A stretch of DNA of 57,797 nucleotides, from contig JASHRC010000269.1 of the NCBI GenBank assembly GCA_030037525.1, positions 1-57,797 on the forward strand. Reading direction: 5' to 3'. The notes under the pieces are model-generated. The model was not told where the DNA came from. It searched no databases and saw only the letters and a list, made by a program, of their open reading frames with translations. Source of the stretch: Candidatus Acidiferrales bacterium. Lineage in GTDB: Bacteria > Acidobacteriota > Terriglobia > Acidiferrales > UBA7541. A program made the position numbers and the translations under genes. Positions 8,112 through 16,726 of this stretch are shown here, one piece after another. Each line of letters opens with the position of its first letter. The first letter of the stretch is position 1.

Positions 8112-8496
8112 GTGATGGTCAATGTGTCGCTGCAGGGGCCTTCACTTTTTATCATCATGTCTTTGTCTATCCTAGTCGCCGGTTCTTCCACACTGCTGTC
8201 CCAGACGCCGCTAACTACTGCTCAGGCCAAGCAAGGCGGAACGATTGTCTACGGACTCGTAGATGGAGCCACGACCCCGGCCATGGCGATGGCGCACACT
8301 CTTCGCACCGTGCAGAATATCTCGCGGCGGGGACAGGGGTTCAGCAACTACCTGCTGGATCAAACCATGGTGCAAAACAATAACGTGGGCGGCACGGGCA
8401 TGGTCGACGGCCGATGCGCCGGTGAAATCCGATCCCCACTGCTACGAATACGTGAACACGCCAAACTACTGGAAGGGAACCGACTATGTTCCCTAA
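8112..8496 (+). pseudogene. Small exported protein of unknown family, probably frameshifted
   Basis: ATG at 8112 opens a frame with a signal-peptide-like N-terminus (hydrophobic FIIMSLSILVAGSSTLL, then TAQAKQGG). Around 8400 the more protein-like reading moves to the +1 frame, ending in CYEYVNTPNYWKGTDYVP and a stop at 8496. The original frame stays open and merges into the downstream caspase gene, making one artificial long frame. The family was not recognised. The split at about 8400 is inferred from amino-acid composition only. Confidence 0.35.
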
Positions 8497-8555
8497 CGGA
8501 CGTCCTGAGGTCGAGGCGGCGGTGTCTCTCCAGCCTGCAAAGGTGGGTGCAGACC

Positions 8556-11090
8556 GTGACGCAAACAGCTAGAAGGCGGATCGCGGCTGGGAGTTGCAGA
8601 CGAATCAAAACAGTTCGCCGCAAGGTCCGTTCAGACTATCCAGGGGCCGCATTTCCTCACCGATTCGCTGAGCTTGCGTCTAGTAAGCACATCAAGTCGG
8701 ACCTAGTCGCGATCGTACTTTTGTTTTGCTTGTTTTCCGGACTTCAAGCCCGCGCGCAGACCAAGCGCGCTCTGCTCGTTGGCATCAACACGTACCAGCC
8801 TGCCGGCACTCAGGCCGAGCATCCTGCCGGCTGCACTTATGGTCGGTGCGAGCTGGGAACTTTCGAGAATCTGGACGGCGCCGTGAACGACGCCCAGGCC
8901 ATGGCTGATCTGCTCACCAGTCCGAAATTCGGTTTCCCCGCCGAAAACGTGGTTTTGCTAACGAACCCGAAGCCGCCGCGTCCCACGCCGGGAGTCGTCA
9001 TTTTGCCGGATGGGGAGACCACGCGCGACGGCATTCTTGCCGCCATGCAGAAGTACCTGGTGGATGAGCCGCAGCAGGGCGACACGGTAGTGTTCTATGA
9101 CGCGAGCCATGGTTCGCTGCGCGTGAACAGCAAAGGCAGCAAGCTCACCGTGCTGATCAACGGCGCCTATGTTCATGCGGACAGCACGCTGGTGCCATCT
9201 GACGCCTACAAGGGCGGTTATGACATTCGCGACCGCGAAATGACGCGCATCTTCAACGCGGCCCTGGACAAGGGAATCCATCTCGCCGTCATTTTGGACA
9301 GTTGCCACAGCGGCGGCATCAGCCGCGGCATCGGCGCGAACTATCGTCAGCGAAGCCTGGCTTTTGATCCGCGCGACATTGCCGAGGGGCCCGACCTGCT
9401 TCCCAATGGCCAGCCGCGGCCCGCCATCACCGAGCGGGCGGACAATCCTGCGATCGTCTTCTCCGCCGCGCAGCAGGACCAGTCGGCCAAGGAAATGCCG
9501 CCTTCGGAGGGAACAAGCGAGCCGCACGGCGCGTTCACTGCCGCTTTGCTCGAAGCTTTGCAGGCTTTGCCCGGAGGCGCTCCCGCTGCTCTCGTATATC
9601 AGCGGGTTCGAGCCGTTCTCGAAGGAGAAGATGTCCCTGACCAGGAACCCGAACTGGATGCCACTGCGATCCGGCGCCAGCAACCTCTGTTCGGAGGAAC
9701 GCCAGGTGACACAGGTGGTATCCGGGCCGCGGCTCTCTCAACCGACGAGGACGGGAATGTCCGGTTGGACATTGGCAGCATCGCGGGAATCGGAATTGGG
9801 AGCGAGTTCAAGAGCGCTGTTCCCGGACCGAACGGCCAGGAAGTTCGCCTGCAGGTCACTGGCCTCGATGGCATCGCGCGCTCGACGGCTATGGTCATCA
9901 GTTCTCCCAAGGTGAAGGTAGCTCCCGGCGAAATCTTCGAGTTGAGCCGTTGGGTTCCAGCGGAATCCGCGCCGCTGCGAATCTGGCACTGGCCTTCCAA
10001 CTTGTCGCAGGACGAGATTCTCGCCGCGGCGGCGGAGATTCGTTCGGCGGGCGTGGTTTTCGTTTCGGATCCAGCCGAAGAGTCTTGGACCCACATGCTG
10101 AGCTGGGACGGCTCGAATTGGACGCTGCAACAGGCGGGGAAAGGGGCTCCGGTCCGGCTGGGACCGAAGCCTGCTGCGAGCGTGCTGAAGGAACACCTTT
10201 CCGCGGGTTCAAAGTTGTGGGTGAATTTTCCTCCATCGCGGGACCTGGCCGCGAAACTGACGCCGAGCGATCCCGGCAGGGCGGTGCAGGCTGCGGGTGA
10301 TCTGGCCGGAGCGCAGTACGCGCTGACGGGTACTTTGACCGCCGACGGACCGGCCTATGCGTGGTTCCACAAGAGTGAGCTATCGGCCGACCCGCGCGTG
10401 CGGAGCACACCGGGGCACAGTCCCGGCTGCTCTTCAACTTCACAATACCCTGTGCGCAGCGACTGGGTGGCGGTCGGCGGCGCGGCCGGCGTGGAGACGG
10501 GCGGGGCCGCGCTGAACAAATTCGTTTCGCTGTTGGCCAAAGTCCACGGCTGGCTCGAACTTGCCGATAGCGGCGCGAACGAATCGGCAGGCGGCTACTA
10601 CTCGCTGGCTCTGGTTCCGGCATCCGGCGGCGCGCCTCTGCCCGCAGGCCAGGCCGTGCACCAGGGCGACCTTCTGAAATTGTCTTTGCAGTCCGATGAA
10701 CGCGTAGTTGAAAAGCGCTGGGTCTACATTCTGGACATTGATTGCCACGGCAAAGGCACGGTGCTGTATCCCGGCAACTACACTGAAAACCAGTTTCCAA
10801 ACGCCGCCGATACCGGCCGCCAATTTCTGCTCCCAGGCGCGCCCACGCTGCGCATCGGTCCGCCTTACGGTGTGGACACACTGATCCTGTTGAGTGCGGT
10901 TCAGCCGCTGCCCGATCCCTACCTACTGAACTTTGAGGGAGCGGCATCGCGCGGCGGGGCGCGGTCGCCGCTCGAAAAACTGCTCGGCCAGACGAGCAGC
11001 GGGACTCGCGGGTTCTCCGGTGAAGTGCCCACCAATTGGGGCATTGAGACGATTTCCATTCGCAGTATGCCAAGGGAAGCAACGCAATGA
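8556..11090 (+). CDS. Exported caspase-family (C14) protease with C-terminal DUF4384-like domain
   Basis: A Sec-type hydrophobic stretch (about 8700-8755, LVAIVLLFCLFSGLQARAQ) precedes a caspase p20-like domain that begins TKRALLVGINTYQ. The catalytic His lies in FYDASHGS (codon at 9108) and the catalytic Cys in ILDSCHSGG (codon at 9303). The long middle region is unassigned. Near the C-terminus, LLKLSLQSDERVVEKRW and YILDIDCHGKGTVLYPG resemble DUF4384, often attached to bacterial caspases. The start is uncertain: the frame is open from 8112, no ATG lies near the signal sequence, and GTG at 8547 or 8556 is the nearest standard start. Downstream genes for a Tat protein and a TPR-CHAT protein follow at 68 and 79 bp. 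Confidence 0.85.
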   Translation: MTQTARRRIAAGSCRRIKTVRRKVRSDYPGAAFPHRFAELASSKHIKSDLVAIVLLFCLFSGLQARAQTKRALLVGINTYQPAGTQAEHPAGCTYGRCELGTFENLDGAVNDAQAMADLLTSPKFGFPAENVVLLTNPKPPRPTPGVVILPDGETTRDGILAAMQKYLVDEPQQGDTVVFYDASHGSLRVNSKGSKLTVLINGAYVHADSTLVPSDAYKGGYDIRDREMTRIFNAALDKGIHLAVILDSCHSGGISRGIGANYRQRSLAFDPRDIAEGPDLLPNGQPRPAITERADNPAIVFSAAQQDQSAKEMPPSEGTSEPHGAFTAALLEALQALPGGAPAALVYQRVRAVLEGEDVPDQEPELDATAIRRQQPLFGGTPGDTGGIRAAALSTDEDGNVRLDIGSIAGIGIGSEFKSAVPGPNGQEVRLQVTGLDGIARSTAMVISSPKVKVAPGEIFELSRWVPAESAPLRIWHWPSNLSQDEILAAAAEIRSAGVVFVSDPAEESWTHMLSWDGSNWTLQQAGKGAPVRLGPKPAASVLKEHLSAGSKLWVNFPPSRDLAAKLTPSDPGRAVQAAGDLAGAQYALTGTLTADGPAYAWFHKSELSADPRVRSTPGHSPGCSSTSQYPVRSDWVAVGGAAGVETGGAALNKFVSLLAKVHGWLELADSGANESAGGYYSLALVPASGGAPLPAGQAVHQGDLLKLSLQSDERVVEKRWVYILDIDCHGKGTVLYPGNYTENQFPNAADTGRQFLLPGAPTLRIGPPYGVDTLILLSAVQPLPDPYLLNFEGAASRGGARSPLEKLLGQTSSGTRGFSGEVPTNWGIETISIRSMPREATQ

Positions 11091-11158
11091 AGCTGCAATC
11101 GCAATACTGTGTCAGCGCCAGCAGAACGATCACAAGCACAACTTGAAGGAGGACCCGT

Positions 11159-12340
11159 ATGTCCGTTTCACGCCGCCAGTTCATTGCCGAGGGCTCCGCT
11201 CTCGGAGCATTTGCCGCGCTTCTGCCCGAGCTTGCCAAAACCCCATCGGCCGCTCCTCAGGCTTCCGCGGAGGAAGCGCCGCACGACTCCTACAATTTTT
11301 GGAACGGTTTTTTCGATTCCGTCAACCCTTACAGCGCGAATCAAGGGAAGCGCGCTGGCACGCGCGGTCCGAAGGACAAGCTTCCCGACTCGGCCATCGA
11401 GACGCAGTATCTGCACTACAAGGCCGATGCCAAGCAGCTGCGCTACGCCACTGACATCGGAAAAGAAGAACTGCTCGACCACGAGGGTGACGTGGCCGTA
11501 AGCCTGGCGCTGGCGCACTACCGGCCCGGGAGCGCGGAGAAGAATGAGACCGCCTCGCAATTGCGCGTAGACACCGTTCAGATTCACCCCATGCTGAACC
11601 TTTTCTCTCCTCTTTCCTGGACGGCGATCGCATCGCTTGCTCCGGATAAGGCGGGCAACATTTCGCTGGAAAGCCTCGGTTTCCAGTCACCCAAAGCGAC
11701 TCAAGGTACCAGCAAGATCGTGCTCACAGGCGGCGTGGGAAAACTGGCGGTCAATATTTCCAAAGCCCCACACACCTCGATGTTTGTGAAAGCGCTGAAG
11801 GTCATGATCTCGGCGGCGAAGGCAGTGGCTCCCCTGGTCACACTGCCGGCGATCAGCGTGCCCGCGCTGAGCGCGTTTACCGACGTGCTAAGTTACTGGG
11901 AGGACCGGACCAAATTCCTCATGGCGGGAAACCTGACTGGCGCCGTGGCGACGCTGCAAGCCATTGAGGATCCCGACCGGGAATCCAACTTTATCGGGCT
12001 TGTCACGGGCGACTATATGATGATCCCGTTGAAGCACGTCGAGGAGCTCGGCAAGGAATTGCCGAACCTGGACCTGATTCAGGGCCACTTGGTGCGCAAA
12101 GATGCGGATCCCAACCTGCCGCTCCAGGTTCGCGCACAAAGCGCCGTGCCCAATGTGACCTACGCCTCGATGAGGGTGACTGTAAAGCCGTTGGAGAAGT
12201 CCACGGACCAGGGTGACTCCGGAGACGATAACAAGAATGAGGGGGGCGGGTCTTCCTCCGGTTCCTCCGGCAAGAAGTCAGGCTCCAGTGGAAGTTCGAA
12301 GAGCAAAGGAACGACCAAAACGACGGAAACGTCAAAGTAA
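11159..12340 (+). CDS. Tat-exported protein of unknown family in the caspase/CHAT cluster
   Basis: The 393-residue product starts with a clear twin-arginine signal (SRRQFIAEGSALGAFAALLP). AAGGAGG lies 7 nt before the ATG. The body (about 45-340) has no family I recognise: it has alternating strands, a hydrophobic helix near AVAPLVTLPAISVPALSAF, and a conserved-looking EDPDRESNFIGLVTGDYMM segment. The last 45 residues are low-complexity Ser/Gly/Lys/Thr. Tat export implies folding before transport or a cofactor. Its position between two caspase-like genes suggests it is their substrate, inhibitor or effector, which is inference only. It does not resemble gasdermin. Confidence 0.8.
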   Translation: MSVSRRQFIAEGSALGAFAALLPELAKTPSAAPQASAEEAPHDSYNFWNGFFDSVNPYSANQGKRAGTRGPKDKLPDSAIETQYLHYKADAKQLRYATDIGKEELLDHEGDVAVSLALAHYRPGSAEKNETASQLRVDTVQIHPMLNLFSPLSWTAIASLAPDKAGNISLESLGFQSPKATQGTSKIVLTGGVGKLAVNISKAPHTSMFVKALKVMISAAKAVAPLVTLPAISVPALSAFTDVLSYWEDRTKFLMAGNLTGAVATLQAIEDPDRESNFIGLVTGDYMMIPLKHVEELGKELPNLDLIQGHLVRKDADPNLPLQVRAQSAVPNVTYASMRVTVKPLEKSTDQGDSGDDNKNEGGGSSSGSSGKKSGSSGSSKSKGTTKTTETSK

Positions 12341-12419
12341 GTTCCGTTCACTTGAAAGTTGCCTGGTGCGCGAAATGGGCGCGTCAGGGTGGTGAAGACT
12401 GGATCGAGCACAACGTGAA

Positions 12420-15400
12420 ATGGAACACGTAGCCAAGACCTTCGTCCTGTTGTGCCTCATCGCCGGTCTCCTGGCGGCGCCCGCTCCGGCTGGGGCGCAG
12501 TCTCCGTCCGTGCGCGACCAGATCGCTCAACACGAGCAGAATCTAGCAGCCGCGCGGGCGGGCAATCACTCCTACTCCGAAGTCCTGGAACTGAATACCC
12601 TCGGCATTCTGTACCGCAAGAGCGGGCAAATGCAAAAGGCCTTGGAATGCTTGAACCAGGCCCTGCCCCTTGCGGAGAAATCCGGGAACAAGATCGCTCA
12701 GGCAATGGCTCTGGCTACGACGGGCAGGGTGTATACCGACCTCGGCGAGGAAGACAAGGCGCTGGAATTCCTCAACCAGGCGCTACCTCTGTGGCAAACG
12801 CTGGGGCTGCAGGAGGGCGAGGCCAGCGTCCTCGACAGCCTGGGCAGAAACTACAACGTTCTCGGACAGCGTGATGTAGCGCTGAAGTATTTGAACGAAG
12901 CGATGAGAATCTGGCACGAGGTCAACGATCTGCAGAACGCGGGCCTCCCGCTCAGGGAAAAACTCAGATTGTTGCGCGAGGGCCAAGCGCACCGTGTGAG
13001 AGGACTGAATGAGTCGCCAGCAAACCTGAGGGAGCTGCTTGGCAAGGCGGGCGAGGCGAACACACTGGACAATCTGGGAAGAACGTATTCGGATATGGGC
13101 GAGCTGCGCGAGGCTCTCGAGTATTTCAACAAGGCGCTGCCGATCTGGCGCAATGCCAATGAAGACGGCGGCGAGGCGCTCACGCTGACCAACATGGGCT
13201 TGGTTTATGACGGCCTGGGGCAGTTTCAAAATTCGCTGAAATTCTACAATCAAGCCCTCGAGATCTGGCGGCGAATTGGCAATCGGCAAGGCGAAGCAAC
13301 GACCTTGGCCGCCCTGGGCCGGATGTACCGCGATCTGGGGCAACATCAAAGTGCTATGGATTACTACCTTCAGGCGCTGCCCATCTGGCGGGACGTTGGA
13401 AACAGACGCGGAGAAGCGGTGGAACTTAGCGATATCGGCCGTGCCTATGCGGATCTGGGGCAGCCTCGCAAAGCGCTGGAGTATTGCGAGCAAGCCCTGC
13501 CGATCTTTCGGGAGACCGGCAGCCTCCGCGGCGAGGCGATGACGGTGAACAATATGGGCCGCGATCATTACGATCTGGGAGAAGCGGAAACCGCGCTGGC
13601 CCTCAACATCCAAGCGCTGGGCCTGTGGCGCCAGGTGAAGGATCGGCGCGGCGAAGCACTGGCGCTGATGACCATCGGCTGGGCCTATGGGGCATTGGAG
13701 GACAAGGAAAAGTCGCTGGCGGCGACGCTCGCCGCGCTGTCCCTTACCAAGGCATCGGGTGATACCGAGATTGAAGGCGCAATCGAGACAGCCCTGATGA
13801 TGGGGTTTCGCAAAGATAACCACCTGGAAGAAGCCATCTTCTTCGGCCTCGAAGCAGTGAACGCCTACCAGAAAATCCGAAAAAATATTTCCGAGCTCGA
13901 CAAGGACCTGCAAGCCGGATTTGCGCAGTCCAAGTCGGGAACTTACCGCGCCTTGGCGGAACTGCTGGTCGAGACCGGGCGGCTGGGTGAGGCCGAACAG
14001 ATTCTCGACATGCTCAAAGAACAAGAACTGAAAGACATTATTCCCGGAGATGCGCCGGATAGCACGGGCAAAATCCAGCCGCTGAAGTTTACCGCTGCGC
14101 AGCTAAAGGTAGAGAGCGCGATGCCGGCCCTGGAAAAGCAAGCCGTGAATCTTATCGAACTGAGCGTACAAGCGGCCGCTCTGCAATCAAAGGCTTCCCC
14201 TGCGGCCGACGACGAGGCTCAACTCAAAGGTTTGAATGCGACGATCGAGCAGGAGAGGTCGAAGATGCTGGCCCTGTTCACCGACACGATAGACGCGGAG
14301 CTGGAACAAAAGCCCGGAACGGATGAAACGCAGGCAGACGCGGCTCAAAGCTACCTGCAAAGCACGCTGACCAAACTGGGGCCGCGCGTGATGGGGATTC
14401 GCCTCCTGCTCGGCCAGGATCACGCCTATGCGATCGTAGTGACGCCCGACAAACGAAAGAAGTTTGTGTTGCAAGCCACGCCTGCGGAATTGCGTGAAAA
14501 AATCTTTGCAGCGCTGCAGGCTCTGAGACAGCAAACCGCCGATCCCAAACCGCAGTTGGCGCAACTCTATTCCATGGTTGTCGTTCCTCTCGAAGGAGCG
14601 TTGAAAAGCCTGGAAATGCTTCCCGCGACCGAGGGTCGTGCGCCGACCTTGCTTTGGTCTCTCGACGATGCGCTCCGTTACCTTCCGATGGCAGCCCTCT
14701 ACGATGGTCAGCGCTTCCTGGTTGAACGGTTCAACAACGTGCTCTTCACGCCGGAAAGTTACGGTCATATGACCGATTTGCCGCTCCTGAACGGCCCCAA
14801 ACCCAGCGCACTCGCCGCGGGCCTGTCCAAAGGCTATGGCGGACTATCAGCCCTGCCTGGCGTGCCGGCGGAGCTGGATTCGGTGGCCCACGATCCGACG
14901 TTGCCGGAATCGCATGGGCCCATGGACGGAACGGTCCTTTCCAATGACCGGTTCACGCTGGCTGCTCTGCAAAGCGAACTCGGCGGCCAAGGCTTCTCCG
15001 TCGTCCATATTGCCAGCCATTTCGTCGTGGAAACGGGCAACGGCCAGCAGCCGTTTTTGATGCTGGGCGGGAAAGACGCCGGAGAGCAGGACGGATATGA
15101 ATGGAACCTGTCCGATATGGAGAATTCTACGATTACGTTTCACGGAACGCGCCTGCTGACGCTATCGGCTTGCAGCACGGGGAAAGACTACCAATCCAGA
15201 AACGGTTTGGAGATGGACAGCCTGGGGATGATCGCCCAGCAAAAGGATGCTGAAGCGGTGCTGGCCACGCTTTGGGACGTGAATGATGCCAGCACGAGCC
15301 AGTTCATGAGAGACTTCTACAAAAGGTGGGTCAACAATCCTGCTGAAGGCAAAGCGGAGGCGCTGCGCCAGGTGCAACTCAGCTTCCTGCGCAGGAGCTC

Positions 15401-15530
15401 TGAGCCTTCGAATGCAGCTGAAAGCCGCGGAGTCGAAGCCGTACAGGACTTGCCGCCAACCGCACGCGCCGCGGGCTACTCTCACCCGTTCTACTGGGCG
15501 CCCTTCGTCCTGATCGGAAATTTTCAGTAG
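12420..15530 (+). CDS. Exported TPR-CHAT protein (caspase HetF-associated protease)
   Basis: The 1,036-residue protein begins with a Sec signal (FVLLCLIAGLLAAPAPAGAQ). About nine 40-residue tetratricopeptide repeats follow (52-448; consensus GEA..L..LG..Y..LGQ...AL.Y..QALPIWR..GN) and then a helical linker. The C-terminal CHAT domain is at about 800-1036. The catalytic His is H867 in VVHIASHF and the catalytic Cys is C918 in LTLSACSTG, with AEAVLATLWDVND following as in other CHAT proteins. Characterised CHAT proteases such as the Craspase TPR-CHAT act in the cytoplasm, whereas this one should be exported. It is the third gene of a same-strand set with a C14 caspase and a Tat protein. Confidence 0.92.
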   Translation: MEHVAKTFVLLCLIAGLLAAPAPAGAQSPSVRDQIAQHEQNLAAARAGNHSYSEVLELNTLGILYRKSGQMQKALECLNQALPLAEKSGNKIAQAMALATTGRVYTDLGEEDKALEFLNQALPLWQTLGLQEGEASVLDSLGRNYNVLGQRDVALKYLNEAMRIWHEVNDLQNAGLPLREKLRLLREGQAHRVRGLNESPANLRELLGKAGEANTLDNLGRTYSDMGELREALEYFNKALPIWRNANEDGGEALTLTNMGLVYDGLGQFQNSLKFYNQALEIWRRIGNRQGEATTLAALGRMYRDLGQHQSAMDYYLQALPIWRDVGNRRGEAVELSDIGRAYADLGQPRKALEYCEQALPIFRETGSLRGEAMTVNNMGRDHYDLGEAETALALNIQALGLWRQVKDRRGEALALMTIGWAYGALEDKEKSLAATLAALSLTKASGDTEIEGAIETALMMGFRKDNHLEEAIFFGLEAVNAYQKIRKNISELDKDLQAGFAQSKSGTYRALAELLVETGRLGEAEQILDMLKEQELKDIIPGDAPDSTGKIQPLKFTAAQLKVESAMPALEKQAVNLIELSVQAAALQSKASPAADDEAQLKGLNATIEQERSKMLALFTDTIDAELEQKPGTDETQADAAQSYLQSTLTKLGPRVMGIRLLLGQDHAYAIVVTPDKRKKFVLQATPAELREKIFAALQALRQQTADPKPQLAQLYSMVVVPLEGALKSLEMLPATEGRAPTLLWSLDDALRYLPMAALYDGQRFLVERFNNVLFTPESYGHMTDLPLLNGPKPSALAAGLSKGYGGLSALPGVPAELDSVAHDPTLPESHGPMDGTVLSNDRFTLAALQSELGGQGFSVVHIASHFVVETGNGQQPFLMLGGKDAGEQDGYEWNLSDMENSTITFHGTRLLTLSACSTGKDYQSRNGLEMDSLGMIAQQKDAEAVLATLWDVNDASTSQFMRDFYKRWVNNPAEGKAEALRQVQLSFLRRSSEPSNAAESRGVEAVQDLPPTARAAGYSHPFYWAPFVLIGNFQ
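12573..13763 (+). repeat. Nine tandem 120-bp TPR-coding repeats
   Basis: Repeats of 40 codons encode the TPR solenoid of the CHAT protein. A 36-codon insertion after the third unit (about 12940-13050) breaks the period. Units 4 to 8 are the most alike and share QALPIWR-type cores. Confidence 0.8.
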
Positions 15531-15918
15531 TCTTACGTCGTGTTCCTCTGAACGCGAATCTTCCTGGTGTAAGAGAGCAACTTTCCTGGGCCTTCGTTAC
15601 TGGGCAATCTCAGCCCTTACCGACGCCAGATCCTCTGCGCACAGTCCTTGCCCACGCCAGCCCGCTTTCCGCATTAGCGCCGTGATCCTTCAGTAGCCGC
15701 GCCCTCTGTGCTCACTGGGAAGCGTGATGCGTTCAAGTGCTTGGGGAGCGTCGAGTAATGGTCAGCATGAGTCAGCCGAGGCGTCCATATGACGACGCGT
15801 GGGCACCGCAGATGTATGTGGCGACTGAAGCAATTCCATAGCACCCGTGATCACCTGCCCCCGAGCGGCCGCGATGCGGTTCGCACAAACCGGTGAACCA
15901 AGGCCAAATTCCCCTCGC
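15531..15918. other. Intergenic region, nothing recognised
   Basis: About 390 bp between the CHAT gene and the next minus-strand gene. No family-matching frame, RNA gene or clear terminator hairpin is visible. Confidence 0.4.
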
Positions 15919-16671
15919 TCAGGGCGACATAGCTTTGATGGCGTCCTGCCTGGACCAGCCGAACAGGCGGGCGAGCTCGATCGGCGGCGCGTGCGGATCG
16001 AATTCCAGAAATTTTGTGGCGACTCTGGCGCGGGCCAGCTCCGGTGAGATGCTGGATGCGGCTGCTACTTGCTTCGGGAAGGCGCGGCATGTGAGCTCGT
16101 AGCGTCCCGAAGCCCAAGCCGCCGTTTCCTGTTGGGTGCCAAAGCGTACGGCCACAAGCCAAGACTGAAGCTCCACGATGGCCCGCTTGAAGCGCGCGTT
16201 GCCGGCCTTTGTGTCCATTTTGCAGAGGTGGCGAAGCTCGAGTGTGGCGAGCGGGCCGTGTTCTGCCAGCGCTCGCCACAGGATGCGCGCGTCGTCGCTG
16301 ATGTGTCCTCGGGAGTAGAAGCGCTGGTGGTCCTCCGCTTGGCTGGCCGACTCGCGCATGGCGAGGAAATAGGGCAGGTAGGCGAGCGAAATGAACGTGC
16401 CACGTCCGCGAAAGTATTTGCCATAGAAGACCCTGCGGCGGTGCGGCAATTCGTCCTTCCAGCGCCAGACCAGCTGGGAATCATGGTCCCAAATGATTTG
16501 GTCGTGCGGATTACGACGGGTGACGGCGTAATAGAGTGAAGGCAGGGGGACGTTTTGGACCGGGAAAAGAACGCAGTAGCCGGTCGCGTTGATGTATTGG
16601 ACGGCTTCACCGGGCGTGCGGACCCGGCGAGGCCAGCCGATTTCGTAGGCAAGCGTTGGTTTCGCGGCCAT
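15919..16671 (-). CDS. AlkZ/YcaQ-related winged-helix protein
   Basis: The sequence around WPRRVRTPGEAVQYINATGYC, then FYGKYFRGRGTFISLAYLPYFLAMRES, matches short AlkZ-related proteins of the YcaQ winged-helix DNA glycosylase superfamily, which unhook crosslinked or alkylated DNA. Later parts (HGPLATLELRHLCKM, NARFKRAIVELQ) are winged-helix modules. At about 250 residues it is shorter than AlkZ (about 400), and I do not see the QxQ active-site motif, so glycosylase activity is doubtful. I chose the ATG at 16671 (MAAKPTLAY); a longer frame to 16764 would overlap the upstream gene by 38 nt. Confidence 0.65.
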   Translation of the reverse strand: MAAKPTLAYEIGWPRRVRTPGEAVQYINATGYCVLFPVQNVPLPSLYYAVTRRNPHDQIIWDHDSQLVWRWKDELPHRRRVFYGKYFRGRGTFISLAYLPYFLAMRESASQAEDHQRFYSRGHISDDARILWRALAEHGPLATLELRHLCKMDTKAGNARFKRAIVELQSWLVAVRFGTQQETAAWASGRYELTCRAFPKQVAAASSISPELARARVATKFLEFDPHAPPIELARLFGWSRQDAIKAMSP

Positions 16672-16726
16672 CGAGAATGCAGCACGGCGCAACTGAGATA
16701 TGGCTCCGGATACGTGAGGCCCAGGG

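Noticed and set aside
11087-11146. 19-codon frame overlapping the caspase stop (ATGA)
   Set aside because: Too short, no ribosome site of its own, and no protein-like features.
9898-11238. 446-codon minus-strand frame
   Set aside because: It lies antisense to the caspase gene, is Arg/Pro/Ser-rich with no family features, and is a high-GC shadow.
12783-14024. 413-codon minus-strand frame
   Set aside because: It mirrors the TPR repeats on the other strand; its periodicity comes from the real gene.
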